Source: Bacteroidetes bacterium GWF2_41_31
GTDB lineage: Bacteria; Bacteroidota; Bacteroidia; Bacteroidales; F082
DNA length: 64,000 bases
Direction: 5' to 3'
NCBI GenBank assembly: GCA_001769215.1
Contig: MEOL01000047.1
Location: 157,007 to 221,006, forward strand
The position numbers were made by a program, and so were the translations under genes. Below are positions 36,335 through 43,223 of this stretch, in pieces. The notes beneath the pieces were generated by a model. The model ran no database searches and was not told where the DNA came from. It saw only the letters and a program-made list of their open reading frames with translations. Position 1 is the first letter of the stretch, and each line of letters begins with the position of its first letter.

Positions 36335-36810
36335 GTTTTTGAATTTTAAATAAGTAAATAAATGGGTTTCCTGGTATCATTGAAATACTGCTTGTTTGAA
36401 TCTTCAGACTGGCCGGGACCAAATTCAGGTGAACCACCAACTCCAATTAAGAAGACTTTCAAAATATCAGGATATTACTTATCTTTGCCACTTGCCTCCT
36501 TTCTTTGTTTTCGATTTATGAGTGCTATCATTGTTGTTAATGAATTAAGGGGGTTTTTGTTTTTTACTTATGCGTAGTTGTTATTTGTGATTAGCTTGTC
36601 GTTTGATTACTGTACTATTTAATCAATCGTAGTTAAAAGTTGTGCTTCAAAGTTACTGATAAAAAGTTGGCGAAAACAAGTTTTTTTTTTGAAATATTAT
36701 TTATGTGGCTATAAAACAGCCATGTAGCATATGATTTGGTGTAGCTACTTCATGTGCTGATTACTTAATTTGTATATTGGGTATCCAACGCATGTGGGTA
36801 TTTTGGGTTA

Positions 36811-36862
36811 CCCGGATTAAAATCCAGGCTTACAATATCGGTCGTGCCGCTGGCACTGGGAT
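36811..36862 (+). repeat. Dispersed repeat, copy A (GGTCGTGCCG family)
   Basis: cggattaaaatccaggctta / caatatcggtcgtgccgctg / gcactggg. It matches the reverse complement of the element at 39589–39645 at about 37 of 44 positions. A weaker third copy is at 37075–37110. Confidence 0.7.
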
Positions 36863-36902
36863 GTGGGTGCAATTGATGATCATCACCAATCATAAACATC
36901 TG

Positions 36903-37037
36903 AGCCTGTCCCGTTTGTACGGGGTTCCAATGAGGCCCGATCATAGTAGTAATCAAAAAATAATCCGTTGTCATCCGTTCAACCCGTGCCTGTTCCGTTC
37001 GTACGGGGTCGTCAGTGTTCTAGCGAGGCCCAATTAC
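36903..37037 (+). repeat. Pair of direct repeats containing CCGTnnGTACGG palindromes
   Basis: gcctgtcccgtttgtacggg (36903 on) and gcctgttccgttcgtacggg (36988 on) share the same layout, each followed 10–20 nt later by gaggccc. The cores are small palindromes. Confidence 0.55.
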
Positions 37038-37074
37038 CTATTCTTACCAAGTACATCCGTCACTTCCATCACCT

Positions 37075-37110
37075 GGAATAAAATCCATGTTAAAACATGT
37101 CGGCCGTGCT
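37075..37110 (+). repeat. Dispersed repeat, degenerate copy B
   Basis: ggaataaaatccatgttaaa then acatgtcggccgtgct, a decayed relative of copy A, ending at the pabA stop codon. Confidence 0.5.
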
Positions 37111-37682
37111 TATCCCGAAATCTTTAGCCAGTTTTTTATGATCTCCAGTCCAAAATCCGTCATCACCGATTCGGGATGAAACAACAATCCCGTAAGGGAA
37201 AGGCTGCGGTGTGAAAAAGCCATGTTTAAACCTGTTTCATCGCGCATAATGACCTGCATTTCAGGAGTAAATGTGCTTTCGTCGGCAGTCCATGAATGGT
37301 AATGGCCAATGTGGAACCGGCTGGGAAGTCCCGAGAACATGACATGAGGAAGGGTTACATTTCCGCTATTCCTGATGCCATGAAGCGGTTCTTCAAGTTG
37401 TACCAACGAGGCCCCACAAAGTTCTGCCAGGGCTTCGTAACCCAGACAAATGCCTAAAATGGATTTTTGGTACATTATTTTTTTTAAAAACGGCATCAGA
37501 TCTCCGGCTTCGGCCGCCAGCCCGGGTCCGGGCGAAATAAGTACCTTGTCGAAATCATTAATGTTCAGCACCATCAACCGGTCGTTTTTTACCAGCAGAA
37601 CATCCTCCACGCCAGCCTGTTCAACCAGTTGCAACAGGTTGTAGGTAAACGAATCGTAGTTGTCGATCATCAGTAGTTTCAC
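37110..37682 (-). CDS. pabA: Aminodeoxychorismate/anthranilate synthase glutamine amidotransferase component
   Basis: A 190-residue class I glutamine amidotransferase that supplies ammonia to the chorismate-using partner. Seen: KLLMIDNYDSFTYNLLQ at the N-terminus, PGPG near residue 51, nucleophile about C79 in ILGICLGYEAL, and the His/Glu pair in LLFHPESVMTDFG. The start is GTG at 37682, giving the family-typical VKLLMIDNYDSF; the next ATG (37670) would trim four residues. A perfect TATTTTTG −7 box ends only 4 nt upstream, so the message may be leaderless or begin inside the first codons. It is divergent from pabB, which favours folate over tryptophan synthesis. Confidence 0.9.
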   Translation of the reverse strand: MKLLMIDNYDSFTYNLLQLVEQAGVEDVLLVKNDRLMVLNINDFDKVLISPGPGLAAEAGDLMPFLKKIMYQKSILGICLGYEALAELCGASLVQLEEPLHGIRNSGNVTLPHVMFSGLPSRFHIGHYHSWTADESTFTPEMQVIMRDETGLNMAFSHRSLSLTGLLFHPESVMTDFGLEIIKNWLKISG

Positions 37683-37686
37683 GTGC

Positions 37687-37694
37687 CAAAAATA
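37687..37694 (-). promoter_or_regulatory. −7 box abutting the pabA GTG
   Basis: TATTTTTG on minus, exact TAnnTTTG, with 4 nt between it and the GTG start. Confidence 0.55.
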
Positions 37695-37737
37695 AGGTAA
37701 AGAGCAACAGGGATTAAAAGGGCGCAGTTGAAACTCT

Positions 37738-37909
37738 AAATTTGAGTCCACTCCGAAAAGGCAAATACCCCAACCTGCCAACCGCAGGCTGGAATCCCCT
37801 AAAGGGGACTTTAGATAATTCATTGATTTTCAACGAATCCCCTTTAGGGGTATGGGGTAAATGAGTTGAAAATCAAAGAGCGCGTACTTTTGGGAGTGGA
37901 TTCAAATTT
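37738..37909. mobile_element. MITE-like inverted-repeat element, copy 1 with 6-bp direct repeats
   Basis: The 160-bp element (37744–37903) has terminal inverted repeats GAGTCCACTCCGAAAAG and, inverted, GAATCCACTCCCAAAAG. AAATTT occurs directly on both sides (37738–37743 and 37904–37909) as an apparent target duplication. Internal parts include ATCCCCTAAAGGGGA-type palindromes and the inverted pair TTTTCAAC / GTTGAAAA. It carries no coding capacity. It sits between divergent pabA and pabB. Copy 2 is at 59781. Confidence 0.8.
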
Positions 37910-37954
37910 GTATTGAAATTCAACGAAATGAAATTCTGTATTTTACGAAAAGCT

Positions 37955-37962
37955 TACTTTTG
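37955..37962 (+). promoter_or_regulatory. −7 box of pabB-pabC
   Basis: TACTTTTG on plus, exact TAnnTTTG, 37 nt before the ATG at 38000 and just outside the MITE-like element. Confidence 0.5.
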
Positions 37963-37999
37963 CGAAAAATGACAGCCATTGAATACAGGGTTTGAAAAA

Positions 38000-38944
38000 A
38001 TGAACCAATATGGAAAGGATCGTATTCCTTTTCTATTTATCATCGATTTTGATGAAAATCAAGTGATTGTTACTCCGTTGGATCAGGTGGACCGAAGCCG
38101 GATGCTGTATTCATTCAATGGAAAGTCAAATATGGGCAAACCCATGTCCATCAAAGATAAACTGACATTCAGGATTACACCCGTAAGTCGTGAACGTTAT
38201 CAGCAAGCCTTTGAACTGGTGCAGCAACACCTGCATTATGGCGATAGTTTTTTGCTGAACCTTACCATGCCGTCGGCGGTAGAATCCAATTATTCGCTTC
38301 AGGAAATATTTTATTCGGCCCATGCACGCTATAAATTGTGGATAAAAGATCGGTTTGTGGTGTTTTCACCCGAAACCTTTGTAACCATAAATGATGGCAT
38401 CATCCGCTCCTTTCCCATGAAAGGAACCATAGATGCCTCCATTGCGGATGCGGAGCGAAAACTGCTTGAAAGCGAAAAAGAACTGGCCGAGCACTACACC
38501 ATTGTCGATTTAATCAGAAACGATTTAAGCATGGTATCAAAAAATGTGCGGGTTGAGCGGTTCAGGTACATCGAACGGATTGAAACACACCGCCACTGTC
38601 TGTTGCAGATGAGTTCTGAAATTGCCGGGGACTTAGCACCCGACTATCCTGAAAATATCGGAACCATCCTCTCAAAAATGTTGCCGGCAGGCAGTATTAC
38701 CGGTGCTCCCAAGAAAAAAACGGTGGAAATCATCCGTCAGGCGGAGCAGTATGAGCGTGGTTTTTATACAGGTGTGACGGGTATTTTTGATGGAACAAAC
38801 CTCGATAGTGCGGTGATGATTCGTTTTGTGGAACAAACTCCCGATGGGTTATTCTATAAAAGTGGCGGAGGAATTACCACCCAAAGCCATTGCGATGAGG
38901 AATACCAGGAACTAATGGATAAAATTTATGTGCCGGTTGCTTGA
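38000..38944 (+). CDS. pabB: Aminodeoxychorismate synthase component I
   Basis: A 314-residue chorismate-binding enzyme that makes 4-amino-4-deoxychorismate from chorismate and ammonia, the first step to p-aminobenzoate and folate. Core motifs: DSFLLNLTMPS, RSFPMKGTIDAS, DLIRNDLSMVSKNV, and MLPAGSITGAPKKKTVEII followed by FYTGVTGIFDG. It is shorter than TrpE or full-length PabB and lacks the N-terminal regulatory domain; this compact form is common in Bacteroidota. The start is ATG at 38000; a TTG 7 codons earlier is less likely. pabC overlaps its end by 17 nt. Confidence 0.92.
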   Translation: MNQYGKDRIPFLFIIDFDENQVIVTPLDQVDRSRMLYSFNGKSNMGKPMSIKDKLTFRITPVSRERYQQAFELVQQHLHYGDSFLLNLTMPSAVESNYSLQEIFYSAHARYKLWIKDRFVVFSPETFVTINDGIIRSFPMKGTIDASIADAERKLLESEKELAEHYTIVDLIRNDLSMVSKNVRVERFRYIERIETHRHCLLQMSSEIAGDLAPDYPENIGTILSKMLPAGSITGAPKKKTVEIIRQAEQYERGFYTGVTGIFDGTNLDSAVMIRFVEQTPDGLFYKSGGGITTQSHCDEEYQELMDKIYVPVA

Positions 38945-39545
38945 AACCATCCGAATGGAAAACCTCCAGGTTGAAAACCTGGCAGCCCATCAATTCAGGA
39001 TGGACCAGTCGTCTCTGCATTTTTTTGGGCACCCATCCGGGATTAATCTTCAGGATTTGGTAGATGAAAGTATTCAAAATCCCAATCAATCCTATCTCAA
39101 TGACGGAATCTTCAAGATGCGGGTGGTTTATTCGCAACAGTTGGAGGAAGTCACTTTCATGCCCTACAAACTACCTGAAATACAGTCGTTAAAACTGGTT
39201 ATTGATGATGAGATCGACTACGCCCACAAATTCGCCGACAGGCAAAAGCTGGAGCAACTGATGTTGCAAAGAGGATCTTGTGATGATATTGTCATCGTTA
39301 AAAACGGATTGGTGACAGATACTTCCTATGCCAACCTGGCTTTTTTCGATGGAAATCATTGGTTTACACCCGATCAGCCTTTGCTGAAAGGCACCCGCAG
39401 GGCCCTGTTGATTTTGCAGAAGAAAATCCTTCCAACCCAAATCCGGCCCGCGCACCTGAGGTTTTTTAAAAAAGCAAGGTTATTCAATGCCATGATCCGA
39501 TGGGAGGACAACATAGATGTCGTCATAGATAGAATTTGCGTATAA
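38928..39545 (+). CDS. pabC: Aminotransferase class IV (aminodeoxychorismate lyase-like)
   Basis: A 205-residue PLP enzyme expected to release p-aminobenzoate and pyruvate from the PabB product. The PLP lysine is about K101 in YAHKFADRQKLEQL; downstream QRGSCDDIVIVKNG, VTDTSYANLAFF and LLKGTRRALL are family signatures. It is shorter than E. coli PabC (about 270 residues) because the N-terminal part is reduced. The start overlaps pabB by 17 nt, so the pair is translationally coupled. A branched-chain or D-amino acid aminotransferase is the alternative, but context supports PabC. Confidence 0.85.
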   Translation: MCRLLETIRMENLQVENLAAHQFRMDQSSLHFFGHPSGINLQDLVDESIQNPNQSYLNDGIFKMRVVYSQQLEEVTFMPYKLPEIQSLKLVIDDEIDYAHKFADRQKLEQLMLQRGSCDDIVIVKNGLVTDTSYANLAFFDGNHWFTPDQPLLKGTRRALLILQKKILPTQIRPAHLRFFKKARLFNAMIRWEDNIDVVIDRICV

Positions 39546-39588
39546 TGAATGCAATTGTCTATCATTGGCTTAAATAATAGAAATTCAA

Positions 39589-39645
39589 CCGGTTAGTGCC
39601 ATCGGCACGACCGATACTGTAACGATGGAATTTATTCCATCGTTT
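39589..39645 (-). repeat. Dispersed repeat, copy C, with hairpin
   Basis: On plus it contains agtgccatcggcacgaccga, the reverse complement of copy A. Next to it is a perfect 10-bp hairpin AACGATGGAA-TTTA-TTCCATCGTT (39621–39644). It follows pabC by about 45 bp and may also end that transcript. Confidence 0.65.
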
Positions 39646-39718
39646 CCTGCAAAAGTGGATGACTCCTTACCCTTTCGAAAATAGTTTTGATAGATATTGA
39701 TCGTGTAAACTTATTAGT

Positions 39719-39726
39719 TAACTTTG
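39719..39726 (+). promoter_or_regulatory. −7 box of the HigB-remnant/HigA unit
   Basis: TAACTTTG on plus, exact TAnnTTTG, 4 nt before the ATG of the toxin remnant. Confidence 0.5.
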
Positions 39727-39730
39727 CGCT

Positions 39731-39867
39731 ATGATTAGAAAAGTAATCGCATACAAGGATGATTTTATTAATTTCTAAAAAAGACTCAGAAAACTTCAAA
39801 AAAGGAGATAAAAATGGCTGAGAGACTGAAAAAAGATTACTTGTATGAAAAATATGGAGGACAATAA
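39731..39867 (+). pseudogene. HigB/RelE-type toxin gene with internal deletion
   Basis: The 5' end encodes MIRKVIAYKDDFINF then stops (39776). The 3' end, in a different frame (39781–39867), encodes KKTQKTSKKEIKMAERLKK and DYLYEKYGGQ before a stop. Those two pieces are the first 15 and last about 29 residues of a HigB-type toxin (typical order: MIRxxIAYKDYFxxF ... GFQKKTQKTPKxEIxxA). The roughly 60–70 residues between them, including the catalytic core, are gone and the frame is shifted. The toxin is therefore inactive. Confidence 0.8.
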
Positions 39868-39868
39868 A

Positions 39869-40159
39869 ATGAAAAATGTAATGGATTTCGAAGACTTATT
39901 AATAGACAAGTATGGAGAGAAAGGTACTCCATCGAGAGCTAAGTTCGATGCTGATTCACTTGCATTCAGATTAGGAGTAATGTTAAAAGAAGCGAGAAAA
40001 GAATCAAATGTGACTCAGGAAGAACTTGCCGAAAGGACTGGTACAAAAAAGAGCTATATTTCCAGAATTGAACGTGGACAAAGTGATATTCAGATTTCAA
40101 CATACTATAAACTGATTGAAATTGGATTAGGAAAGCATTTGAATATCTCGATTGGATAA
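39869..40159 (+). CDS. higA: HigA-like antitoxin (XRE helix-turn-helix)
   Basis: A 96-residue DNA-binding protein with a C-terminal HTH: LGVMLKEARKESNVTQEELA, ERTGTKKSYISRIERGQSDI. The N-terminus MDFEDLLIDKYGEKGTPSR is usual for antitoxins paired with HigB. ATG at 39869 directly follows the toxin remnant's stop; an upstream ATG in frame (39845) lies within the remnant. With the toxin deleted it is an orphan that may still repress its own promoter at 39719 or act on related systems elsewhere. Confidence 0.85.
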   Translation: MKNVMDFEDLLIDKYGEKGTPSRAKFDADSLAFRLGVMLKEARKESNVTQEELAERTGTKKSYISRIERGQSDIQISTYYKLIEIGLGKHLNISIG

Positions 40160-40206
40160 TAAAACTACAGCAGGCAACACGCGGTTATAAAACCCAGCCA
40201 TGAAAA

Positions 40207-41100
40207 CTACTCCGCTATTTTATCTTTCAGCGACTTAAACCCGTTGCCCAGAATTTCAGTTGCATTCAAAACGGTTACAAAGGCTTTGGGATCGATGTGG
40301 TGAATATATTCCTGTAGCATCGACATTTCGCGCCGGTTAACTACCGTGAAAATAATCGATTTTTCATTGTGTCCCCACATACCTTCGCCTTTCAAAAAGG
40401 TGCCACCCCGATTCAGGTCGATGACGATTTTATTGCGGATTTCTTCCGATTTCTCGGAAATGATAAAGAGTACTTTTTCGTAGTTGGCTCCTTCCAGCAC
40501 CAAATCGACTACCTTGCCGGTGATGAAAATTACGATCAGTGAGTACAAGGGGATTTTCCAGTCCTGAAAAGCTAACAGACCCACCAATACAATCGCCGAA
40601 TCCACCAGAATCATCAGTTGTCCCATGGGCAGTTTGGTGTATTTTCCAATCATCATGGCCACAATATCCGACCCGCCCGAAGTGGCTTTGGCTTTGAAGA
40701 TGAGGCCCAGACCCAGTCCGATAAAAACTCCCCCGAAGATGGACGAAAGCAGCGGATCGCCCTCAACGAGTGGTTGATCGCCATAAAAATAGGTGATCCC
40801 ATCCATGAAAATGGCCGTAGAGATAAAACCTACCACGGTTTTTATTCCAAAACGCGGCCCCAGCACCTTGATTCCTATAATCGTGAGCGGAATATCGAAC
40901 AACAACGCTACCAATCCAACAGGTGTTCCCAGCATCCAGTGTAGTACTATGGAGATACCATAAACCCCTCCAGGGACAATTTTATAGGGAGTGATAAACA
41001 TGACAAATCCGGAAGCCATGATAAAGGCACCGATGATTATAAGACTGTAGTTTTTAATCCAGCTCTTGCTGAAAATCTTATCCTTTTGTAAAAAAGCCAT
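40207..41100 (-). CDS. YitT family membrane protein (DUF2179)
   Basis: A 297-residue protein: about five to six membrane helices (residues 15–200; SLIIIGAFIMASGFVMFIT, GGVFIGLGLGLIF, ATSGGSDIVAMM) followed by a soluble DUF2179 domain (about 205–290; KVLFIISEKSEEIR, RREMSMLQEYIHHIDPKAFV). Function is not established in the family. Single gene with a TAATTTTG −7 box upstream. Confidence 0.92.
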   Translation of the reverse strand: MAFLQKDKIFSKSWIKNYSLIIIGAFIMASGFVMFITPYKIVPGGVYGISIVLHWMLGTPVGLVALLFDIPLTIIGIKVLGPRFGIKTVVGFISTAIFMDGITYFYGDQPLVEGDPLLSSIFGGVFIGLGLGLIFKAKATSGGSDIVAMMIGKYTKLPMGQLMILVDSAIVLVGLLAFQDWKIPLYSLIVIFITGKVVDLVLEGANYEKVLFIISEKSEEIRNKIVIDLNRGGTFLKGEGMWGHNEKSIIFTVVNRREMSMLQEYIHHIDPKAFVTVLNATEILGNGFKSLKDKIAE

Positions 41101-41141
41101 GATATATTATTTTACAGATTTGAGTGCGACGAAAATGGGCG

Positions 41142-41149
41142 CAAAATTA
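41142..41149 (-). promoter_or_regulatory. −7 box of the YitT gene
   Basis: TAATTTTG on minus, exact TAnnTTTG, 41 nt before the ATG. Confidence 0.45.
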
Positions 41150-41375
41150 CTTCCTTTTTTCCTGATACTGTGTTACTAATGCACTAATTTTTAAAGAATA
41201 GATGTGATCTAAATTGACTTGAAATATAGGAAAAGAGGGACAAATTTTTATCTGCCTGTTCTTGTATATAAGCACGAATCACAAATCTGGTTAAGTAATT
41301 TGAAGGGCTACAAAAAAAATCACGGGTTAGTGCTGTTTAACCATTGCAATCGAACCATAAACCATGATTATTATC

Positions 41376-42383
41376 TTATTGTTTCACCAATTTCATTGGA
41401 GATGTCTGGAACTTTTCGCTTAATAACCGCACGAAGTAGATCCCTGAGGGAAGCGCTGAAATATTAACCAGGTCATCACTGTTTGTTATGAACTTCGATT
41501 TAACCAATTCACCTGTTGACGAGTAAATCTTTAGCTCTGTTTTGAAAACAGAGGTATTGTTTTTATCCTTTAATTTAAAAGAAAAGACATCCTTCACGGG
41601 ATTTGGGAAGATGATATAATCGGCTGAATTGGTCATTTCTACTGAATGAATACTGGTGACCTCATTTGGCGTAAATCTGAAATAATTTCCATATGGCGGT
41701 ATATCATAGAATATATCGATGCTATCGCTATTTGTAATGATGTTTATATCCGTATTTGTGCCCGATACGAAATAAACTTCGCTTTCGTTGTTATTGGTAA
41801 TCCCGATCCATGGTCCATAACTTTCCCCATCGTCCCAAATAAACCCGTCGGTTTCCGAATAATACGGTGTATTTGCTAAATCGATTTCTCCAAAATGGAT
41901 TTCTATCACTCCATTTTCATAAAACCACCATTGAAAATTTATTCTGTGGTCTGTGGGTGCCTGACCCTCAATATCATCAGCTATTCCGATATTTCTCCAT
42001 TCAACTTTTAAAATATCCAATATCCCTGTTGTATCATACGTATATCGCCAATCACTAAAGATTGGACTAAATACATGGTTCGTAAATTCTCCGGCAAACA
42101 AGGAAAGGTTGTAAACAGAATCTGAATCAGGAAAGTAGCCAACCCCATCACTATCAATGGTTACCGAATTAAAATTTGAATCGAAAAATGGAAAGCTGAA
42201 GCCGAAATCAATATCAACTTCACTACCCGACAAATATGGTTCTGGCAGCAGTTCATATAATATTGATGTATAGGTTGAGAGCGTGTCGTAACCGGATGAT
42301 CCCCAGGTAACAGCATAATTATTTTGCGAATAATTGTTTAGCGAACAAACCAAGAGAAACAAAAGCCAGATTGTTTTTTTCAT
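41376..42383 (-). CDS. T9SS type A cargo protein of unknown function
   Basis: A 335-residue secreted protein: signal peptide (KKTIWLLFLLVCSLNNYSQ), a beta-rich central domain (about 25–245) with aromatic and acidic strands (VEWRNIGIADDIEGQ, FQWWFYENGVIEIHFGEIDL), and a C-terminal type A sorting domain (IIFPNPVKDVFSFKL, LPSGIYFVRLLSE). The central domain resembles the beta-sandwich of nidogen/AMOP-like extracellular modules, but I cannot assign it. It is more AT-rich than flanking genes. Confidence 0.8.
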   Translation of the reverse strand: MKKTIWLLFLLVCSLNNYSQNNYAVTWGSSGYDTLSTYTSILYELLPEPYLSGSEVDIDFGFSFPFFDSNFNSVTIDSDGVGYFPDSDSVYNLSLFAGEFTNHVFSPIFSDWRYTYDTTGILDILKVEWRNIGIADDIEGQAPTDHRINFQWWFYENGVIEIHFGEIDLANTPYYSETDGFIWDDGESYGPWIGITNNNESEVYFVSGTNTDINIITNSDSIDIFYDIPPYGNYFRFTPNEVTSIHSVEMTNSADYIIFPNPVKDVFSFKLKDKNNTSVFKTELKIYSSTGELVKSKFITNSDDLVNISALPSGIYFVRLLSEKFQTSPMKLVKQ

Positions 42384-42623
42384 TATTGAATGTTGTTTAA
42401 AGATGAAGACCTAATAAAAGACGTTGACTTTCTGCGAGACAAGTAGCTTCCTAAACGATCGAATAGCCATTCTGGTATATCAAATACCTGGATATAGTAC
42501 AAATATTACGAGTGCTTTATAATAATTAAAATAGGCCAAACCGGATGACAATATTTTAATACATTGAAATTTGTATAAGCAGATTTTGTTTGATATTAGA
42601 ATACAAAAACAAGAATTCTCTGA
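42384..42623. other. Gap without recognisable features
   Basis: An AT-rich 240-bp stretch upstream of the T9SS gene. I see no open frame, hairpin or clear −7 box. Confidence 0.5.
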
Positions 42624-42881
42624 ATATCAATATTAAGCTCTAATGAGAATTCCTTTCAGGGTAGTTATGTTATCGGTGCAGGGATAAGTTATGCCAGGAA
42701 AAAAGTATTGATTAAATCGAACCTAATTTATGTAATGAACTTTCAAAACACCATTGAGGGAGAATATCAGTTCGGCAACCTATTGGTATCTCCCCCAACC
42801 CACGGAGATTATAGGTTATCAGGTAATTATGTGGGATTGTTGTTTTCGGCAAGTTTAGTTAAGAGAAAAAGCAAATGGTGA
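42624..42881 (+). pseudogene. C-terminal fragment of an outer-membrane beta-barrel protein
   Basis: An 85-codon open frame without start: ...NSFQGSYVIGAGISYARKK, VLIKSNLIYVMNFQNTIEGE, ..., NYVGLLFSASLVKRKSKW stop. Alternating hydrophobic/polar strands and a terminal aromatic residue are typical of the last strands of an outer-membrane porin-like barrel. Everything upstream is missing, so it is a gene relic just ahead of the trp leader. Confidence 0.55.
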
Positions 42882-42965
42882 GAGAAGTCGTAATTATGTT
42901 TTTAACCCTAAATTTATTTTAGAAATTCGTTGTTATATTAAAAATAATGCCTTTATTTTGCCGTC

Positions 42966-43031
42966 ATGATTAGAACAATGAAATTAAACAATTGGTGGTG
43001 GTGTGTTATTCATCCGATGAGGAAGAGATAA
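42966..43031 (+). CDS. Tryptophan leader peptide (trpL-like)
   Basis: A 21-codon open frame encoding MIRTMKLNNWWWCVIHPMRK plus a final Arg, with three consecutive TGG codons (42993–43001). It is followed 30 nt later by an intrinsic terminator and then trpB. This is the layout of ribosome-mediated trp attenuation: a ribosome stalled at the Trp codons for lack of Trp-tRNA would favour an antiterminator. Too short for routine gene calling. A near-consensus −7 (TATTTTG) lies at 42954–42960. Confidence 0.85.
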   Translation: MIRTMKLNNWWWCVIHPMRKR

Positions 43032-43091
43032 CCACGCATCCATCTTTTTTAGATAACGAGGCCGCAGGTATTTCACCTGCGGTTTTTTTTT
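43005..43091 (+). promoter_or_regulatory. trp attenuator with intrinsic terminator
   Basis: The terminator is CCGCAGGT (43062–43069), loop ATTTC, ACCTGCGG (43075–43082), then nine T residues. Upstream, GTTATT (43005–43010, just past the Trp codons) can pair with either of two GATAAC copies (43027–43032 or 43052–43057), a plausible switch. The exact antiterminator fold is not settled by eye. Confidence 0.8.
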
Positions 43092-43223
43092 GCTCAAAAA
43101 TTTTAAACCATGAATCAAAATATAATCAACTGGCTAAAAAGAGTGCTATTCCGATGGCAAAGATGACCTCAAACCAAACACTAAACCTAAAACATTAAAC
43201 ATTAAACACTAAACATTTACACC

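Larger units (their letters stand above)
36335..37109. other. Long intergenic region with repeats and one isolated promoter-like box
   Basis: No long gene is supported in this 775-bp gap. It holds a TATCTTTG box at 36480–36487 followed by a 19-codon open frame (36518–36577), an AT-rich stretch (36600–36770), and GC-richer repeats from 36805 to 37110 described separately. Confidence 0.6.

Noticed and set aside
36765..36974. A 69-codon minus frame in the long intergenic gap
   Set aside because: It coincides with dispersed repeat A and its neighbours; its sequence mirrors non-coding repeat copies elsewhere.
37969..37995. An 8-codon frame (ATG at 37969) before pabB
   Set aside because: Probably chance; it has no repeated regulatory codons and no downstream hairpin.
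38000..38944. trpE (anthranilate synthase) identity for the pabB gene
   Set aside because: The protein is short, lacks the TrpE N-terminal tryptophan-binding region, and is coupled to a class IV aminotransferase (pabC).
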